DNA of 10,636 bases from Candidatus Wolfebacteria bacterium GWA1_42_9 (GCA_001793775.1 MGIN01000008.1:3248-13883); one strand, 5' to 3'. Shown: positions 1-5,579, counted from the first letter of the stretch. The notes: generated by a model from the sequence alone, not told the origin. A program made the numbers and translations.

Positions 1-131
1 CTGTCACCAATAGACATAACGACAGTCACCGCTCCAATACCGATAATAATTCCCAGCATCGTCAGAAAAGACCGACTCTTATGGGTTTTTAGGGAATCAC
101 CGGAAATTTTGATGATATCTTTAAATCTCAT
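1..131 (-). CDS. MacB/FtsX-type ABC transporter permease, N-terminal fragment (cut by window edge)
   Basis: Only the first 43 codons are in the window; the gene continues past base 1. The ATG is at 131-129. The reading begins MRFKDIIKISGDSLKTHKSR and continues into a first hydrophobic helix of the form FLTMLGIIIGIGAVTVVMS. This is the start expected of MacB/FtsX permeases: a short cytoplasmic amphipathic segment, a basic stretch, then TM1 with the LTxLGIxIGI pattern. The same pattern occurs in the complete permease just upstream in the operon, so this is a second, paralogous permease. The two could form a heterodimer on the shared ATPase, or one could be a later duplicate (inference). No Shine-Dalgarno is visible; the repeat at 137-221 ends six bases before the start. 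The permease identity is well supported, but the substrate cannot be told. Confidence 0.85.
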   Translation of the reverse strand, partial: MRFKDIIKISGDSLKTHKSRSFLTMLGIIIGIGAVTVVMSIGD

Positions 132-136
132 AACAA

Positions 137-221
137 GTAGCGATGCGAATATACTAATTTACCAATGATACGAATCTTTTATTGGTATAATTAGTACTTT
201 CGTATATTGGCATCGATACTT
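137..221. repeat. Intercistronic palindromic element, copy 1
   Basis: This is an imperfect inverted repeat of about 85 bp. It starts GTAGCGATGCGAAT and ends TTGGCATCGATACTT. The left arm has ATGCGAAT, ATACTAAT, TACCAAT and ATACGAAT units, and the right arm carries the same kind of unit inverted. It fills the spacer between the stop codon of the complete permease (TAA, complement of 221-223) and the start of the next permease (131). It is closely similar to the copies at 1476-1563 and 2299-2384. It lacks the CGCTAAAG extension that those two have on the start-codon side. In the operon's sense, transcription enters from the 221 side. Confidence 0.9.
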
Positions 222-1465
222 TATTCATATCTTAATGCTTCGACAGGACTTTTTCTTGATGCCTGGCGGGCGGGAAAAACTCCAAAAGCCAATCCAATAA
301 AACTGGAAACAAGAATTCCGATAACGGCACCGTTAAAAGAAAAAGTGAAGGGAAAATCTATTTGGGCAAATTCCTGGACAAAATAAATTCCCAGATAAGT
401 CAGAGATGTTCCCAACAACACCCCGATGATTCCCCCGCTGATGGTCAAAAACAAGGCCTCCGCCAGAAACTGAGTGAGGATATTTTTATTGGTGGCACCA
501 ATCGATTTACGCAATCCGATTTCTCTGGTTCTCTCGGTGACGGAAACCAACATAATATTCATGATGCCCACTCCTCCAACCACCAAAGAAATCGCCGCCA
601 CGCTAAAAAGCAGAACCGTCAAAATACCGGTAATAGTGCCTACTGTTTTGGCAATGTCCTCCTGGGTTTGGATATTAAAATCGTCATCTTCCGGATCTTC
701 TATCTTATGATTTTCCCTAAGAGTCATTTTGATATCGGCTACCACCGTAGGAATTGACTCTTCGGACTGGGCTTCCACTGCTACTCTCTGAAAATGGCGA
801 ATGCCCAAAATATCTTGCTGAATAGCGGTATAAGGAGCAATCAGAGAATCGTTAAAATCAATAAATGACCCTTTGCTTTTTTGAGCAAGTACTCCGATGA
901 TTTGAAAATCCAGATTTTTAATATTTATTTTTTGCCCGACAGCCTCCGAGTTTTCAAAAAGTTTCTTTCTAATCTCGTCTCCGATAATCACTACCCTGGC
1001 TTTATCGTTCAAATCAAATTCGTCAAAGAATCTCCCTTCGGCTAATTTTAAATCAAAATTTTTCTGAGACCCCACGGTGCTTCCGATAATCATTGATCTT
1101 TCTATCTCCTGCCCAACAGAAAGAGAAACGCTTCCAAAAACATAAGGAATGACACTAACTGCCTGAGGAACGTTGCTTTTGGAACTTAAATCATCTATAT
1201 CTCTTTCCTTAAGAGAGTCGTTGAGCAAAGTTCCCATAGCGCCGGTGGGACCGGAAGGCTCTTTTCCGGGAAGAATAAAAACGTTGTTGGGTCCAAAACG
1301 CTGGATTTCTCCCAAGACATACTCCTGGGCCCCCTTGCCTACCGACATCACCACCATAATAGAGGTGATTCCGATAACGATTCCCAGAATAGTCAAAGCT
1401 GACCTGTTTTTCCTGACTGCCAGGTCTCTAAGAGTCATTTTGAGAATGTCATGAAAGAGTATCAT
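221..1465 (-). CDS. MacB/FtsX-family ABC transporter permease
   Basis: This 414-residue inner-membrane permease probably works with the neighbouring ATPase and adaptor to move a substrate out of the membrane, or to transmit force across it, as in MacB-type mechanotransmission. A helix sits near residues 25-43 (LTILGIVIGITSIMVVMSVG). A large extracytoplasmic MacB periplasmic-core-like domain follows (about 44-275). Three C-terminal helices lie near 280-305, 333-362 and 377-400. The ERTREIGLRKSIGAT motif (311-325) between TM2 and TM3 is the typical FtsX/MacB cytoplasmic coupling segment, and the C-terminal PARQASRKSPVEALRYE is also typical. Length is normal for the permease-only form; full MacB has a fused ATPase that is a separate gene here. 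The ATG at 1465 has no Shine-Dalgarno; a small hairpin (1467-1481) lies directly before it. Met10 is an alternative start, but the first helix is intact either way. The substrate is unknown. Confidence 0.95.
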   Translation of the reverse strand: MILFHDILKMTLRDLAVRKNRSALTILGIVIGITSIMVVMSVGKGAQEYVLGEIQRFGPNNVFILPGKEPSGPTGAMGTLLNDSLKERDIDDLSSKSNVPQAVSVIPYVFGSVSLSVGQEIERSMIIGSTVGSQKNFDLKLAEGRFFDEFDLNDKARVVIIGDEIRKKLFENSEAVGQKINIKNLDFQIIGVLAQKSKGSFIDFNDSLIAPYTAIQQDILGIRHFQRVAVEAQSEESIPTVVADIKMTLRENHKIEDPEDDDFNIQTQEDIAKTVGTITGILTVLLFSVAAISLVVGGVGIMNIMLVSVTERTREIGLRKSIGATNKNILTQFLAEALFLTISGGIIGVLLGTSLTYLGIYFVQEFAQIDFPFTFSFNGAVIGILVSSFIGLAFGVFPARQASRKSPVEALRYE

Positions 1466-1475
1466 GCGCTAAAGT

Positions 1476-1563
1476 GTAGCGATGCGAATATACAAATTTA
1501 CCAATGATACGAATTTTTTATATTTGTATGATTAGCATCATTCGTATATTGGCATCGATACTT
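1476..1563. repeat. Intercistronic palindromic element, copy 2
   Basis: This 88-bp copy of the element at 137-221 lies in the spacer between the ATPase stop (complement of 1569-1571) and the permease start (1465). Left-arm units are ATGCGAAT, ATACAAAT, TACCAAT and ATACGAAT. Right-arm units read on the opposite strand are ATGCCAAT, ATACGAAT, ATGCTAAT and ATACAAAT. It is extended on the permease side by CGCTAAAGTG (from 1467), which copy 3 shares but copy 1 does not. Confidence 0.9.
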
Positions 1564-1568
1564 GACGT

Positions 1569-2288
1569 TTATTTGGAAAATCCTTCTTTGGAAATAATTT
1601 TCTGGTTGGCAACAGTTTCATCTTTATCAATTTCTCCATCAACAATATGAAGCATTCTTTTAGCCGCCTGAGCGACGTAAGATTCGTGAGTAACGATAAC
1701 AATGGTATGACCCTGGTGATTAAGCTCCTGAATAAATCGCAAAACTACCTCGCCCGACTTGGAATCCAGGTTGCCGGTTGGCTCGTCGGCAAAAATTATC
1801 TTGGGGTCGGTTACTAAAGCCCGGGCGATAGCTACTCTCTGTTTTTGGCCTCCGGAAAGCTGGGAGGTTTGGTAGTCAATCCTGTCAGAAAGTCCGATTA
1901 ATTCTATAACTTCTTTGGCTTTCTTCTCCCTTTCTTTGTCCGGAGTGCCGCGATAAATAAGAGGCATCACCACATTTTCTAAAACCGAGAGACGCGGAAG
2001 AAGATTAAATGACTGAAAGACAAAACCCACTTTATAATTCCTGATGTGAGCTAATTCGTCATCGGTATAGGAGTGAATTTCCTTTTCTTCAAAAAAATAT
2101 TTACCCGAGGTAGGTCTATCAAGACACCCTAAAATTTGCATCAGAGTTGATTTCCCCGAGCCGGAAGGACCGATAACAGCAACAAACTCTCCCTCCTTTA
2201 TGGAAAGATTGATATTTCTCAGGGCCTCGGTCTTTATCCCATCATCTTCATAAACTTTGGCTAAATTTTCGGTTCGGATAAGTTCCAT
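1569..2288 (-). CDS. MacB/LolD-type ABC transporter ATP-binding protein
   Basis: This 239-residue cytoplasmic ATPase powers the FtsX-type permeases encoded next to it. All nucleotide-binding motifs are intact: Walker A GPSGSGKST (40-48), Q-loop glutamine 92 in VGFVFQSFNLLP, signature LSGGQ (144-148), Walker B IIFADEP (164-170, catalytic Glu169), D-loop GNLD (172-175) and H-loop His201 in VIVTHES. The sequence from ALRNINLSIKEGEFVAVIGP onward is characteristic of the MacB/LolD/FtsE group that works with extracytoplasmic-domain permeases. Length is that of a single-domain ATPase. The ATG at 2288 has no Shine-Dalgarno, and a small hairpin (2290-2304) ends just before it. The gene sits between the adaptor and permease genes, with a repeat copy on each side. 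The family call is firm; the transported substrate is not. Confidence 0.96.
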   Translation of the reverse strand: MELIRTENLAKVYEDDGIKTEALRNINLSIKEGEFVAVIGPSGSGKSTLMQILGCLDRPTSGKYFFEEKEIHSYTDDELAHIRNYKVGFVFQSFNLLPRLSVLENVVMPLIYRGTPDKEREKKAKEVIELIGLSDRIDYQTSQLSGGQKQRVAIARALVTDPKIIFADEPTGNLDSKSGEVVLRFIQELNHQGHTIVIVTHESYVAQAAKRMLHIVDGEIDKDETVANQKIISKEGFSK

Positions 2289-2298
2289 ACGCTAAAGC

Positions 2299-2384
2299 GT
2301 AGCGATGCGAATATACTAATTTACCAATGATACGAATTTTTTATTTGTATGATTAGTATCATTTGTATATTGGCATCGATACTT
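2299..2384. repeat. Intercistronic palindromic element, copy 3
   Basis: This is the third copy of the ~86-bp element, between the adaptor stop codon (TAA, complement of 2384-2386) and the ATPase start (2288). Left-arm units are ATGCGAAT, ATACTAAT, TACCAAT and ATACGAAT. The centre is T-rich (TTTTTT) and the right arm inverts the unit order. Its outer end merges with the adaptor stop codon, as copy 1 does with the permease stop. It carries the CGCTAAAGCG extension from 2290, as copy 2 does. Confidence 0.9.
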
Positions 2385-3949
2385 TACTCAATAACAATCT
2401 TATCTCCTTCTTTGAGTCCCAAAACAACTTCCGTCCTTCCATCCGACCCTCTCAGGCCGGTTTCTATCTTAACTTCTTTGGTTTCCTGATTTTTCTCGTC
2501 AATCAGCAATTTAACGTATTTTTCTCCGTCACGAGTGGTAATATTCCGGGTCGGGATAAAGAGAACATTCTCTTTTTTATCGGTAAGAATATCCGCATCA
2601 GCCGTTAATCCGGGAAGAATTCTTTCATCTTCGGCAACGAATTGAAGAATAGTTTTATAGGTGGGAATTCCCTCTATCATCGTCTCGGAAATATCCCGGT
2701 GAATGACTTTCGCCTCAAAAACCGTTCCCGGACCATAAGCGTCCAGGGTAACTTTGGCTATATCACCCGCTGAAATTTTAGCGATGTCCGACTCAGTGAT
2801 AGAAGTCTCTATTTCAAAGACACCGCTGCCGATAACAGCCATAACAACACTATTAACAGAGATAATTTCCCCTTTCTCGGCATCTCTTTTGGTAACCATT
2901 CCGTTGAAAGGAGAACGAATAATGGTTTTTTCCAGCTGGGCCAGAGCAGCCGCCAGCTGGGCTTCCGCTTCCTTGACCAGCGCTTCCTGGGCTTGGATTT
3001 GTTCGGAAGTGCTGCCGGCAAGCTTGAGAGCCAGTTCTTGCTCTACCTTCTGAACAGTCAACTGCTGAGCGGTAATGGTTTGAATCTGAGTTGAAATTGC
3101 GCTGGCAGCCGTATTGATATTGGTTAAAGCCGTGTTGATGCTGGTTCTATAGGCAGTCAGAGTTGCTGAAGGAAGTGTTGTGGTTTTATTCAATGTCTCA
3201 GCCAGAGTATTTAAAAACTTTCTTATAATATCAGTGTGAGTTTGAGCTTTTTTAAGAAAATCCAATGCGCTTCCTGAAGAACCACCGCTCTTCATCTGGT
3301 TCAGTTCATTAGCCCAAGCGATTAACTCTCCTCCTGACAAAGCTCTCTGGGATTGGGAGTCGTTCTTGAGCTGGCCATCTGACGGTTCAAACGATAACCT
3401 GGGAGAGCTTGAATTGTCTTCAGTAAAAAGGTCGTCCGTCTGCTTGACAACGGCGTCATTGGCTTTAGAAAAAGAATCATTGCTGACGTTTACGGAACTA
3501 TTGTAATGCCCGGTCAAATCTTCTTTGGCCTTGGCAAGTTCTGTTTCTTTTATCTGAATTTCTTCCGGCCGGGTTCCTTTTTTTATCTCCGCTAATTTGG
3601 CGCCCTGAACCTGAAGAGCGGCCTGAGCCTGAAGAACGGCGGCTTTCAAATCTCCGTTCTCTAGCTCAACCAATCTTTGACCGGAAATTACTTTATCGCC
3701 GACATTGGCGTAGACAGCTAAAATTCTCCCACCTTTCTCAAAAGCCAATTCTATATTTTGGGCGGGTTTCACCTTACCGGTAACACTGACCTCAGCCACG
3801 ATTGTTCCTCTTTCAACGGTTGCTGTTTTTAGTTCTTTGCCGTTGCCGCCAAGCAGCAAGACAACAACAACCAAGATTACTACTCCTGCCCCGACCAGCC
3901 ATTTCTTTCTCCTAATAAAAGAGATGATTTTTATCACAAAGTTTTTCAT
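2384..3949 (-). CDS. HlyD/MacA-type membrane-fusion (adaptor) protein
   Basis: This 521-residue protein has one N-terminal membrane anchor (about 17-34, after the basic stretch FIRRKK) and is otherwise extracytoplasmic. It should link the neighbouring ATPase/permease pair to the cell exterior, as MacA does for MacB. The domains in order are: first half of a lipoyl-like domain (about 48-105, with GGRILAVYANVGDKVISGQ), coiled-coil helix (about 105-145), a long Ser/Asn/Thr-rich helical insertion (about 146-294), return helix (295-342), second lipoyl half (IIRSPFNGMVTKRDAEKGE, 343-361), beta-barrel (about 375-460, with AGDIAKVTLDAYG) and a membrane-proximal C-terminal domain (about 460-521). It is longer than usual because of the insertion between the hairpin helices. 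No Shine-Dalgarno precedes the ATG at 3949. No outer-membrane TolC partner is visible, as expected if the host lacks a classical outer membrane (inference). Confidence 0.92.
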   Translation of the reverse strand: MKNFVIKIISFIRRKKWLVGAGVVILVVVVLLLGGNGKELKTATVERGTIVAEVSVTGKVKPAQNIELAFEKGGRILAVYANVGDKVISGQRLVELENGDLKAAVLQAQAALQVQGAKLAEIKKGTRPEEIQIKETELAKAKEDLTGHYNSSVNVSNDSFSKANDAVVKQTDDLFTEDNSSSPRLSFEPSDGQLKNDSQSQRALSGGELIAWANELNQMKSGGSSGSALDFLKKAQTHTDIIRKFLNTLAETLNKTTTLPSATLTAYRTSINTALTNINTAASAISTQIQTITAQQLTVQKVEQELALKLAGSTSEQIQAQEALVKEAEAQLAAALAQLEKTIIRSPFNGMVTKRDAEKGEIISVNSVVMAVIGSGVFEIETSITESDIAKISAGDIAKVTLDAYGPGTVFEAKVIHRDISETMIEGIPTYKTILQFVAEDERILPGLTADADILTDKKENVLFIPTRNITTRDGEKYVKLLIDEKNQETKEVKIETGLRGSDGRTEVVLGLKEGDKIVIE

Positions 3950-3990
3950 AGTTAAAAATAATTTATAGACAACTAAATAATAAAATCGTG

Positions 3991-4078
3991 CGGTGGGGGC
4001 GAGATTTGAACTCGCGATACCCTTTTGAGGTATAGCTGCTCTCCAAGCAGCCGCACTAGACCACTATGCGACCCCACC
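3991..4078 (-). tRNA. tRNA-Ser (anticodon GGA)
   Basis: The minus strand folds as a class II tRNA. The acceptor is GGTGGGG/CCCCACC, followed by T8, a three-pair D stem GCA/TGC, and an anticodon stem GCTGC/GCAGC with loop TTGGAGA giving anticodon GGA (complement of 4042-4044). A long variable arm has stem ATACC/GGTAT, and the T arm is GCGAG-TTCAAAT-CTCGC. The discriminator is G, as in serine tRNAs. The long variable arm and the GGA anticodon agree on serine (UCC/UCU codons). CCA is not encoded: the next bases read C, A, C. The acceptor pairing could extend by two more bases (GC with GC) outside the mature ends. Confidence 0.95.
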
Positions 4079-4097
4079 GCCATATGTCGGATTGCGA

Positions 4098-4126
4098 TTT
4101 ATACTTTCGCCTTGCTCAAATAAATC
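4098..4126 (-). promoter_or_regulatory. Possible promoter for tRNA-Ser (and perhaps the adaptor operon)
   Basis: On the minus strand a TATAAA -10-like hexamer (complement of 4098-4103) lies about 20 bases upstream of the tRNA 5' end. Start of transcription would fall near 4091. The -35 region at the right distance (GATTTA, complement of 4121-4126) is weak. There is no obvious terminator between the tRNA and the adaptor start 41 bases further on. Confidence 0.35.
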
Positions 4127-4152
4127 GGGAACAATCTTTGCGCACTAGCCTG

Positions 4153-4182
4153 CCCCGCAGCGAGCTTCGCTCTGCTTCGGGG
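4153..4182. repeat. GC-rich hairpin in divergent intergenic region
   Basis: CCCCG at 4153-4157 pairs with CGGGG at 4178-4182. Inside, AGCGA (4159-4163) pairs with TCGCT (4167-4171). It lies between the divergently oriented tRNA-Ser and the DUF4870-like gene, so it cannot terminate either of them. It looks like a small palindromic intergenic repeat, but no second copy is present in this window. Confidence 0.6.
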
Positions 4183-4194
4183 ACCGCGGTGCCT

Positions 4195-4227
4195 GTCCCG
4201 TAGTCAGCTTTGCTGTACTACTGGGAC
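4195..4227. repeat. 33-bp imperfect hairpin
   Basis: GTCCC (4195-4199) pairs with GGGAC (4223-4227), TAGT with ACTA, and CAGC with GCTG around a TTT loop at 4209-4211. Single-base bulges interrupt the stem. It lies 12 bases after the hairpin at 4153-4182 and upstream of the promoter at 4247-4274. The position between divergent genes argues against a terminator. Confidence 0.6.
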
Positions 4228-4246
4228 GAACCCTCCGTATTGCAAT

Positions 4247-4274
4247 TTGTAATTCCGCTCCTTTCCGCTATAAT
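4247..4274 (+). promoter_or_regulatory. Sigma-70-type promoter for the DUF4870-like gene
   Basis: A perfect TATAAT -10 box lies at 4269-4274. A TTGTAA -35-like box at 4247-4252 precedes it with 16-bp spacing. Transcription would begin near 4281, giving a leader of about 50 bases before the ATG at 4332. Confidence 0.6.
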
Positions 4275-4331
4275 ATCTTTGTTTTACAAATTATTCAATA
4301 ACGGTCGAAAATTGAAACACAATTTTAAATT

Positions 4332-4685
4332 ATGGAAAAACATCGAGAAAAAGAGGGGGCAGTTCACCACCAGGAAAGCAAGGGAGAAAAAAAGAATATA
4401 GGAATGGCTATCGTTGCTTATATTCTCTTTTTTGTTCCCCTGCTAACCGACGACAAAAATGATCCTTTTGTCAGATACCACGTTAGACAAGGGCTGGCTT
4501 TTTTGATCGCTGCTATTATTGTTGGGATTTTTGGAACATTTGTTCCCATTATTGGCTGGATTCTGTTCTTTCCCCTTCAATTAATTCTTCTGGTCATCTG
4601 GATTATGGGCGTGGTTCACGCCGCCAAGGGAGAAGAAAAACCGCTTCCCATTATCGGAAAGTTTGGAGAAGGACTTAAAATATAA
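4332..4685 (+). CDS. Small Tic20/DUF4870-like membrane protein
   Basis: This 117-residue protein has a charged, Glu/Lys/His-rich cytoplasmic N-terminus (about 1-22) and three hydrophobic stretches (about 24-38, 53-75 and 77-95). The central motif DPFVRYHVRQGLAFLI (45-60) is typical of the DUF4870/Tic20-like family, in which a conserved helical stretch precedes the second membrane helix. The end, VVHAAKGEEKPLPIIGKFGE, is also family-like. The cellular role is unknown; the Tic20 similarity is a distant fold relation and does not imply protein import. No Shine-Dalgarno precedes the ATG at 4332. An in-frame ATG at 4404 (Met25) would remove the charged tail but keep all helices. A good promoter lies upstream and a strong hairpin terminator downstream, so it appears monocistronic. 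Confidence 0.85.
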   Translation: MEKHREKEGAVHHQESKGEKKNIGMAIVAYILFFVPLLTDDKNDPFVRYHVRQGLAFLIAAIIVGIFGTFVPIIGWILFFPLQLILLVIWIMGVVHAAKGEEKPLPIIGKFGEGLKI

Positions 4686-4705
4686 AACACCTTATAGGTA
4701 TTTTA

Positions 4706-4726
4706 TATCTAATATCTAATTTCTAA
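4706..4726 (+). repeat. Three heptad repeats TATCTAA/TTTCTAA
   Basis: TATCTAA (4706-4712), TATCTAA (4713-4719) and TTTCTAA (4720-4726) run in tandem, directly abutting the 24-bp inverted repeat that starts at 4725. It is a short degenerate array with a 7-bp period, the same period as the arrays at 8141-8228 and 9133-9160. Confidence 0.6.
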
Positions 4727-4805
4727 TAAAAAACTATTCTCATATTCTCCCTCCTTCGCTAAAGCTACTGGCGGGCAGGTCAGAATATGAGAATAGTTTT
4801 TTATT
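4725..4805. terminator. Strong hairpin terminator, 24-bp perfect stem
   Basis: The left arm (4725-4748) and right arm (4782-4805) are perfect inverted complements of 24 bases, built around CTATTCTCATATTCT. The 33-base loop contains CGCTAAAGCTACTGGCGGG. The A-run on the left arm and T-run on the right (GTTTTTTATT) make it usable as a terminator in both directions. It follows the DUF4870-like gene by about 40 bases. The long loop is unusual for a simple terminator and may be a repeat inserted between the arms. Confidence 0.7.
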
Positions 4806-4834
4806 TGACAAATAAATGTAAATATATCAATATA
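4805..4834 (+). promoter_or_regulatory. Probable promoter for the gene at 4883
   Basis: A perfect TTGACA -35 box at 4805-4810 shares its first base with the end of the preceding terminator stem. An AT-rich -10 region follows: CAATAT at 4828-4833 with 17-bp spacing, or AATATA at 4829-4834 with 18. The -10 match is only partial, so the exact position is uncertain. Confidence 0.5.
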
Positions 4835-4871
4835 TAAAGAGCAGTGCACACCAACAACTCATAAAGAGGAA

Positions 4872-4877
4872 AGGAGG
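4872..4877 (+). promoter_or_regulatory. Consensus Shine-Dalgarno AGGAGG
   Basis: AGGAGG within AAGGAGGA ends five bases before the GTG at 4883. It decides the non-ATG start of that gene. It is the strongest ribosome-binding site in the window; most neighbouring genes have a weak one or none. Confidence 0.9.
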
Positions 4878-4882
4878 AGAGC

Positions 4883-5482
4883 GTGAAAGATCTATGCATC
4901 GTTCTTGTTGTCCTACTGGCGCTTTCTTTTTCCTTCTCTTACGCATGGAAGGTAAGGAAGGGCCAAATAGCCCCAACCCTCTCGATGTGGATCATTTTCT
5001 TCGCGTCAACCACGTTGAGCATCATTACCTACGCCATATCCGAAAACAAGGATTTTCGGTCTGGCATACTCAATCTGGTTGACGTTCTCCAGACAGGACT
5101 GGCTTTCGGAGCAGTTCTTATCTGGAGAGAAAGGAAGATCATACTAACCTCGTTTGAGAAAAAGTACTTAGCCGGATTTGGAGCTATTGTTATCTACGGA
5201 GTTGTCTCCGGAGATGCATTCAGCTCCAACCTATTCGCTCAAATTCTCATTAGCTCCGGCTACTTTCCAACCATCCGAAAGATGGTTGAGGAAAGAAGAA
5301 ACACCGAGTCATTCGTGCCGTGGAGATTTGCCATCGCTGCTGGGACTGTCGGACTTTACCCGGCAGTAGTCGATGGTAACCTTCTCGCTGCAGTGTATGC
5401 TGTCAGAACCATCGTCCTGGTCTCCGGGATGATGGTCTTGATGGCATACTACGAGTACATCTACAAGCCAAAGAACGCCTAG
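4883..5482 (+). CDS. Unrecognised multi-pass membrane protein
   Basis: This 199-residue, very hydrophobic protein has about six or seven predicted membrane helices (near 3-21, 34-51, 63-81, 94-108, 114-126, 147-163 and 166-192). Short charged loops such as WKVRKG, RERK and RKMVEERRNTE separate them. I do not recognise the family with confidence. The pattern SSGYFPTIRKMVE (124-136) faintly recalls the PQ-loop/SWEET class, in which a Pro sits at the end of a helix, but this is weak. The GTG start is fixed by an ideal Shine-Dalgarno. Codons ending in C are more common than in neighbouring genes, and the base composition is less AT-rich than in the two minus-strand genes that follow. It stands alone between two hairpins, so it is probably transcribed by itself. 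No function is proposed. Confidence 0.8.
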   Translation: MKDLCIVLVVLLALSFSFSYAWKVRKGQIAPTLSMWIIFFASTTLSIITYAISENKDFRSGILNLVDVLQTGLAFGAVLIWRERKIILTSFEKKYLAGFGAIVIYGVVSGDAFSSNLFAQILISSGYFPTIRKMVEERRNTESFVPWRFAIAAGTVGLYPAVVDGNLLAAVYAVRTIVLVSGMMVLMAYYEYIYKPKNA

Positions 5483-5483
5483 C

Positions 5484-5516
5484 ACCCGCTCCAAAAAAGG
5501 AGCGGGTTCGCATTTT
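5484..5516 (+). terminator. Intrinsic terminator after the membrane-protein gene
   Basis: A perfect 9-bp GC-rich stem, ACCCGCTCC (5484-5492) with GGAGCGGGT (5499-5507), has an A6 loop. The sequence TCGCATTTTAT follows. It begins one base after the TAG stop of the gene at 4883-5482. The T-run is interrupted, but the stem is strong. Confidence 0.75.
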
Positions 5517-5532
5517 ATAAAGCAACAACCAC

Positions 5533-5578
5533 TAAAACAACATACCAACAAACTCAAGTTTGTTGGTATGTTGTTTTA
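5533..5578. terminator. Near-perfect 46-bp palindrome, bidirectional terminator between convergent genes
   Basis: Arms 5533-5554 and 5557-5578 are exact inverted complements of 22 bases around a CA centre; in practice the loop is about four bases. A-rich and T-rich outer ends give U-tracts on both strands. It lies between the convergent genes ending at 5482 and 5580. It probably terminates the minus-strand phosphatase gene and backs up the plus-strand terminator at 5484-5516. Confidence 0.8.
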
Positions 5579-5579
5579 A

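Noticed and set aside
362..757. Plus-strand open frames across the ABC operon, groEL and adaptor genes (for example 362-757, 2363-2608, 9743-10126)
   Set aside because: They overlap strongly supported minus-strand genes, encode no recognisable motifs and have no ribosome-binding sites.
137..2384. CRISPR array or integron attC interpretation of the repeated palindromes
   Set aside because: Copies are separated by whole genes about 0.7-1.3 kb long that form one coherent operon in one direction, there are no uniform spacers, no cas or integrase gene, and no attC-type core sites that I can recognise.
3991..4078. tRNA-Ser as an integration site for a mobile island
   Set aside because: No duplicated tRNA end, integrase or recombinase gene is visible in the window.
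4210..4401. Plus-strand 63-codon frame beginning in the hairpin at 4195-4227
   Set aside because: It starts inside a hairpin upstream of the -10 box at 4269, overlaps the better-supported gene at 4332, and its translation is an ordinary AT-rich low-quality read.
5309..5557. Minus-strand 82-codon frame opposite the membrane-protein gene
   Set aside because: It runs through the terminator hairpins at 5484-5557 and overlaps a gene with a consensus ribosome-binding site; it is a shadow.
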